The position numbers and the translations under genes were made by a program. Below, piece by piece: positions 60,945 to 64,000 of a stretch of DNA of 64,000 bases. The DNA comes from CAZYFH01 sp965249175 (GTDB taxonomy: Bacteria; Acidobacteriota; Vicinamibacteria; Vicinamibacterales; UBA8438). The notes below the pieces were generated by a model. That model did no database searches and was not told the DNA's origin. It was given only the letters and a program-made list of their open reading frames with translations. The number at the start of each line of letters is the position of its first letter. The first letter of the stretch is position 1. The DNA lies in the NCBI GenBank assembly GCA_965249175.1, contig OZ252227.1, positions 1,922,001-1,986,000 of the forward strand, written 5' to 3'.

Positions 60945-61985
60945 GTGGCTGGGCCGCTGGACGTCGCGTTTCTCGGGTGCGGCTTCATCACCGGGGTCCA
61001 CAGCCGCCATCTCCAGCGCCTCCGCGGCGACATCATCTGCAGCTATGCCAGCCGCGACCGGGCGAAGGCCGAGGCGTTCCGCCGGCGACACGGGGGCAGC
61101 CGTAGCTACGGCGACTACACCGCGGCGCTCGAGGACCCGGCCGTCGACGCGGTCGTGGTCGCTGTCCCGCCGCGATTCCATCTCGAGTTGACGCTCCGGG
61201 CGCTCTCCGCTGGCAAGCACGTGCTGGTCGAGAAGCCGGCCTACCCGATGACGGCCGACTTCGAGCGCGTGCGAGAGGCCCGCGACCAATCGCAGCGCGT
61301 CCTGCTCGTCGGTGAGAACGACCACTACAAGCCCCTCGCCGTCTGCCTGCGTCGCCTGCTCAGCGACGGCGTGATCGGTGATCTGGTCTTCGCGCACTTC
61401 ACGACGCTGGTCAAGAAGCTCAAGCCGGCGGACGACTGGCGCAACGACGAGACGATGGCGGGTGGCGACGCGTTCTTCGAGGAAGGGATCCACTGGCTGC
61501 ACCTGGCCAACAGCCTCGGCCCCGTCATGACGTCGGCGCGCGGGTATCGGCCGGCGATTCCCCGGGTCGGCCCCGACACGCGGGCGAAGAGCATGCTCGT
61601 GGCATTCCGGTATGACAGCGGGGGCGTCGGGGCGCTCTACTACTCGCGCGAGGTGCCGTCGCTGCTCCGCGGGCTCCGGGTGTCGAAGCTCTTTGGTCGA
61701 GACGGCATCATCACGTTCGAGTCGAACGGCGCGTTCGTGCTCGTGCGCGGCCGTGGCGTGCCCCGGCTGCTCCTGCCGGGGTTCCGCGACATGCGTGGGT
61801 ATCAGGCGATGTATCGAGACTTCGTCGACGCCATCCGGCACGGCCGCGCACCGGAGATGAGCCTGGAGGCCGCGATGGTCGATCAGCGGATCATGGACGC
61901 GATCTACGAGAATCATGCCCAGGCTCCCGCCTCACCGAACCCGGCGGGTGCCTCGCCGCCCGACACGACGACCTCGCGGTCTTGA
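60945..61985 (+). CDS. Gfo/Idh/MocA family NAD(P)-dependent oxidoreductase
   Basis: 346 aa. Rossmann fold at the N-terminus: VAFLGCGFITGVHSRHL (nucleotide-binding G-x-G-x-x-x) and ICSYASRDRAKAEAFRRRHGG. The EKP motif is in GKHVLVEKPAYPMT (about residue 95). The alpha/beta C-terminal domain includes GGDAFFEEGIHWLHLANSLG with the substrate-binding His. Substrates of the family are sugars, inositols or biliverdin-like rings; not predictable here. The last 20 residues (Pro/Thr-rich) overlap into the spacer before the GMC gene; the GMC start is 14 bases after the stop codon. Start GTG 60945 sits behind a -10-like box. Confidence 0.88.
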   Translation: MAGPLDVAFLGCGFITGVHSRHLQRLRGDIICSYASRDRAKAEAFRRRHGGSRSYGDYTAALEDPAVDAVVVAVPPRFHLELTLRALSAGKHVLVEKPAYPMTADFERVREARDQSQRVLLVGENDHYKPLAVCLRRLLSDGVIGDLVFAHFTTLVKKLKPADDWRNDETMAGGDAFFEEGIHWLHLANSLGPVMTSARGYRPAIPRVGPDTRAKSMLVAFRYDSGGVGALYYSREVPSLLRGLRVSKLFGRDGIITFESNGAFVLVRGRGVPRLLLPGFRDMRGYQAMYRDFVDAIRHGRAPEMSLEAAMVDQRIMDAIYENHAQAPASPNPAGASPPDTTTSRS

Positions 61986-61998
61986 CTGGTCGGATCTC

Positions 61999-63516
61999 GT
62001 GCACAACTACGACGTCATCATCATTGGCACCGGCGCCGGCGGCGGCACGGTGGCGCACGCGCTGGCCGCCACCACCGCGCGCCTGCTCATCCTCGAGCGC
62101 GGCGACTTCGTGCCGCGGGAACCCGCCAACTGGGACCCGGCGGCGGTCTGGAAGCAGCTCCGCTACCGTACGACCGAACGCTGGGTCGATGGCAACGGCA
62201 AGACGTTTCGGCCGTACACGCACTACTGTGTCGGCGGCAACACGAAGTTCTGGGGCAGCGTCCTCTACCGGTTCCGTCGCCAGGATTTCGAGCCGGTGGA
62301 GCACGTCGATGGGGTGTCGCCCGGCTGGCCCATCGACTACGCGACGTTGGAGCCGTTCTACGAGCGCGCCGAGCGGCTCTATCAGGTGCACGGCGCCAGC
62401 GGCATCGATCCGACGGAAGCGCCCCGCGGGCCGTTCCCGCACGCGCCGATCCCGCATTCGGACGAGATGACCCACACGATCGAACAGCTGCGCGGGCAGG
62501 GCCTCCATCCGTCGCCGCTGCCGCTGGGACTCCTCGACCCCGGGGAGCCCGACGGCTGCATCCTCTGCAATACCTGCAACTCATTCCCGTGCCAGCGCCA
62601 CGCAAAAAGTGAGGCCGACGTCTGCTGCATCCGCCCGACGACCGCGCACCCCAACGTCACGCTCTGGACCGGGGCGCGCGCCCGCCGGCTGGTGACCGAC
62701 GCCGCCGGTCGCAGGGTCGAGTCGGTGGAAGTGGAGCGCGACGGCAGGACACTCCAGGTGTCGGCGCCGCTGGTGATCGTGTCGTGCGGCGCCGTGAACT
62801 CGGCGGCGTTGCTACTGCGGTCGGCCAACGCACGCTACCCCGACGGGCTGGCCAACTCGTCCGGCCTCGTCGGCAAGCGATACATGGCGCATCTGGCGAC
62901 GATGATGGGAGCGTTTCACCCCTTCAGGCACAACCACACCGTCTTCCAGAAGACCGTGGCGATCAACGACTATTACCTGCGGGGGCCGCACGACGGCCAC
63001 CCGCTCGGCCAGATCCAGTCGCAGGGTCGCACGCACGGGGTGATGGTGCAGACCGTCGTGCCGTGGGTGCCGAGGCGGGTCTGGGACGCCTGCGTCGCGC
63101 GCGGCGTGGACTGGCTGGCGATGTCCGAAGACCTGCCGCGTCTGGAGAACCGTGTGAACGTCGAACCCGACGGGCGCATTCGTCTCGAATACCGCCCCAA
63201 CAACCTCGTCGCCCATCGTCGCCTGGTGACGGAAATGAAGCGGATCCTCAAGCGTCTCGGCTTCTGGGTCGTGGTCACGCATTCGCACAAGACGATGAAC
63301 ACGACCCATCAGTGCGGGACGCTCTGCTTCGGGACCGACCCGCGGACGTCGGTGCTCGATCCGTATTGCCGGACGCACGACATTGGTAACTTGTTCGTCG
63401 TCGACGCGTCGTTCTTTCCGTCGTCGGCCGCGGTCAATCCCGGATTGACCATTGCCGCGCAGGCGCTGCGCGTGGCCGACCATATTGCCGAGACCGACTT
63501 GAGGAGACCCGCATGA
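61999..63516 (+). CDS. GMC family FAD oxidoreductase
   Basis: 505 aa. FAD-binding dinucleotide fold YDVIIIGTGAGGGTVAHALA right at the N-terminus, then LLILERGDFV. The GMC signature region is YTHYCVGGNTKFWGSVLYRFR. A Cys cluster CILCNTCNSFPCQRHAKSEADVCC is characteristic of one subgroup acting on sugars or cyclitols. C-terminal SSAAVNPGLTIAAQALRVADHI is conserved, with HQCGTLCFGTDP near the active His/Asn. It oxidises alcohol groups; with the Gfo/Idh/MocA and VOC genes it looks like a sugar- or polyol-catabolic operon. GTG 61999 removes an Arg/Pro-rich leader that would precede the FAD fold. The VOC gene overlaps its stop codon (ATGA). Confidence 0.88.
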   Translation: MHNYDVIIIGTGAGGGTVAHALAATTARLLILERGDFVPREPANWDPAAVWKQLRYRTTERWVDGNGKTFRPYTHYCVGGNTKFWGSVLYRFRRQDFEPVEHVDGVSPGWPIDYATLEPFYERAERLYQVHGASGIDPTEAPRGPFPHAPIPHSDEMTHTIEQLRGQGLHPSPLPLGLLDPGEPDGCILCNTCNSFPCQRHAKSEADVCCIRPTTAHPNVTLWTGARARRLVTDAAGRRVESVEVERDGRTLQVSAPLVIVSCGAVNSAALLLRSANARYPDGLANSSGLVGKRYMAHLATMMGAFHPFRHNHTVFQKTVAINDYYLRGPHDGHPLGQIQSQGRTHGVMVQTVVPWVPRRVWDACVARGVDWLAMSEDLPRLENRVNVEPDGRIRLEYRPNNLVAHRRLVTEMKRILKRLGFWVVVTHSHKTMNTTHQCGTLCFGTDPRTSVLDPYCRTHDIGNLFVVDASFFPSSAAVNPGLTIAAQALRVADHIAETDLRRPA

Positions 63517-64000
63517 GAGCGCGTTCGTTCAGCCATTGCGGTATCACCGTGTCGGATTTCAACAAGGCTGCGCAGTTCTACTGGGACGTCTTCGGCTGCC
63601 CGCTGGTCGGCGTCTCGGAGGCGCCGCCCGAACGCATCCGCGCGTTCTTCGGCGTCGAGGCGGATCACCCGAGCTGCAAGATCGGCTGGATCCGCGTGCC
63701 CGGCGGCGCCGTGATCGAGATCTTCGGGTTCCTGCCGAATCAGGCACCTGTCGAGATCCCCTGGAATCGCGTCGGCCTCACGCACATCTCGTTCAACATC
63801 CGGAACACGGAGCGGTGGTACGACTACCTGTCGCGCCAGGGTGTCGAGTGCGTCTCGACACCGGAGCGCTCGCCCAACGGGCAGACGTTCTTCTTTGCCA
63901 AGGACCCCGACGGCAACCTCATTGAGCTCATGGACCTCGGGTGGATGTACTACGTGGTCGGCTGGCTGCCGTTGAGCGGGTGGCTGTTCCGGCGGGGGGT
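63513..64000 (+). CDS. VOC superfamily (glyoxalase/dioxygenase-like) protein, 3' end outside the window
   Basis: 162 codons are visible, in frame to the edge. It starts ATGAGAGCG at 63513, overlapping the GMC stop codon by four bases, with GAGGAG seven bases upstream. Landmarks of a VOC fold: SHCGITVSDFNKAAQFYWDVFGCPLVG with a candidate metal His, VGLTHISFNIRNTERWYDYLS with the second His, and KDPDGNLIELMDLGW with the Glu ligand. Two paired beta-alpha-beta units are thus present. The reaction is unknown; family members isomerise, epimerise or cleave C-C bonds. Context with GMC and Gfo/Idh/MocA genes suggests sugar metabolism. The C-terminal part (WMYYVVGWLPLSGWLFRRG) is hydrophobic and unusual. 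Confidence 0.82.
   Translation, partial: MRARSFSHCGITVSDFNKAAQFYWDVFGCPLVGVSEAPPERIRAFFGVEADHPSCKIGWIRVPGGAVIEIFGFLPNQAPVEIPWNRVGLTHISFNIRNTERWYDYLSRQGVECVSTPERSPNGQTFFFAKDPDGNLIELMDLGWMYYVVGWLPLSGWLFRRG

Overview
The window is GC-rich, densely coded DNA with bacterial-type operons and several strong sigma70-like promoters. It carries lipid A and LPS-core genes (LpxD, heptosyltransferase II), so the host is Gram-negative. It also encodes many exported c-type cytochromes, two pairs of DUF1592-type and DUF1552 proteins, secreted ankyrin proteins, an ASPIC/UnbV repeat protein, NHL propellers and a DUF4159 protein. That mix is typical of Acidobacteriota, most likely class Vicinamibacteria. The assignment rests on gene content, not on a marker tree. 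No rRNA, tRNA or CRISPR array was recognised, and no gap between genes exceeds about 300 bases.

Layout. 1-1036: end of an IS element whose transposase runs off the left edge; its border lies in the 5' end of a heptosyltransferase gene. 2171-5181: lpxD, then a BlaI-type repressor and BlaR1-like M56 protease behind a consensus promoter with operator-like repeats. 5234-15120: a B12-binding radical SAM protein, a cupredoxin lipoprotein, a frameshifted M20 hydrolase, a cytochrome c fused to a copper type II monooxygenase, an octaheme cytochrome with a small membrane partner, and an amidating-lyase-like NHL propeller. 15242-25987: a twice-frameshifted ASPIC/UnbV protein, a lectin-like secreted protein, a TPR protein, a haem/propeller protein, an alpha/beta hydrolase, an FHA protein with an Ada-like metal site, and a monohaem protein.

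26067-31361 and 48652-53971 are two copies of one cassette: diheme DUF1592 protein, Tat-exported DUF1552 protein, secreted ankyrin protein. Between them lie a GNAT enzyme, DUF4159, a ceramidase-like membrane protein, a third secreted ankyrin protein, two members of one exported family (33965-34939 and 41458-42474), DUF4097, a cytochrome c, a YbdG-like MscS channel, a PQQ propeller with a premature amber codon, a SoxC/SoxD-like sulfite dehydrogenase pair, a multiply frameshifted hybrid histidine kinase, and recQ. 53976-64000: aldose epimerase, ABM protein, M3 peptidase lipoprotein, SGNH-like protein, a second sulfite-oxidase-family enzyme, a second NHL lyase-like propeller, a Gfo/Idh/MocA dehydrogenase, a GMC oxidoreductase and a partial VOC protein.

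The overall theme is envelope redox chemistry: haem, copper and molybdenum proteins exported by Sec or Tat, with repeat proteins that look like scaffolds. Two features cut across the window. At least six genes have a -10-like hexamer only 6-8 bases before the start codon, which suggests leaderless mRNAs. Four genes are broken by one-base shifts or a stop codon, which means either real decay or uncorrected assembly errors.
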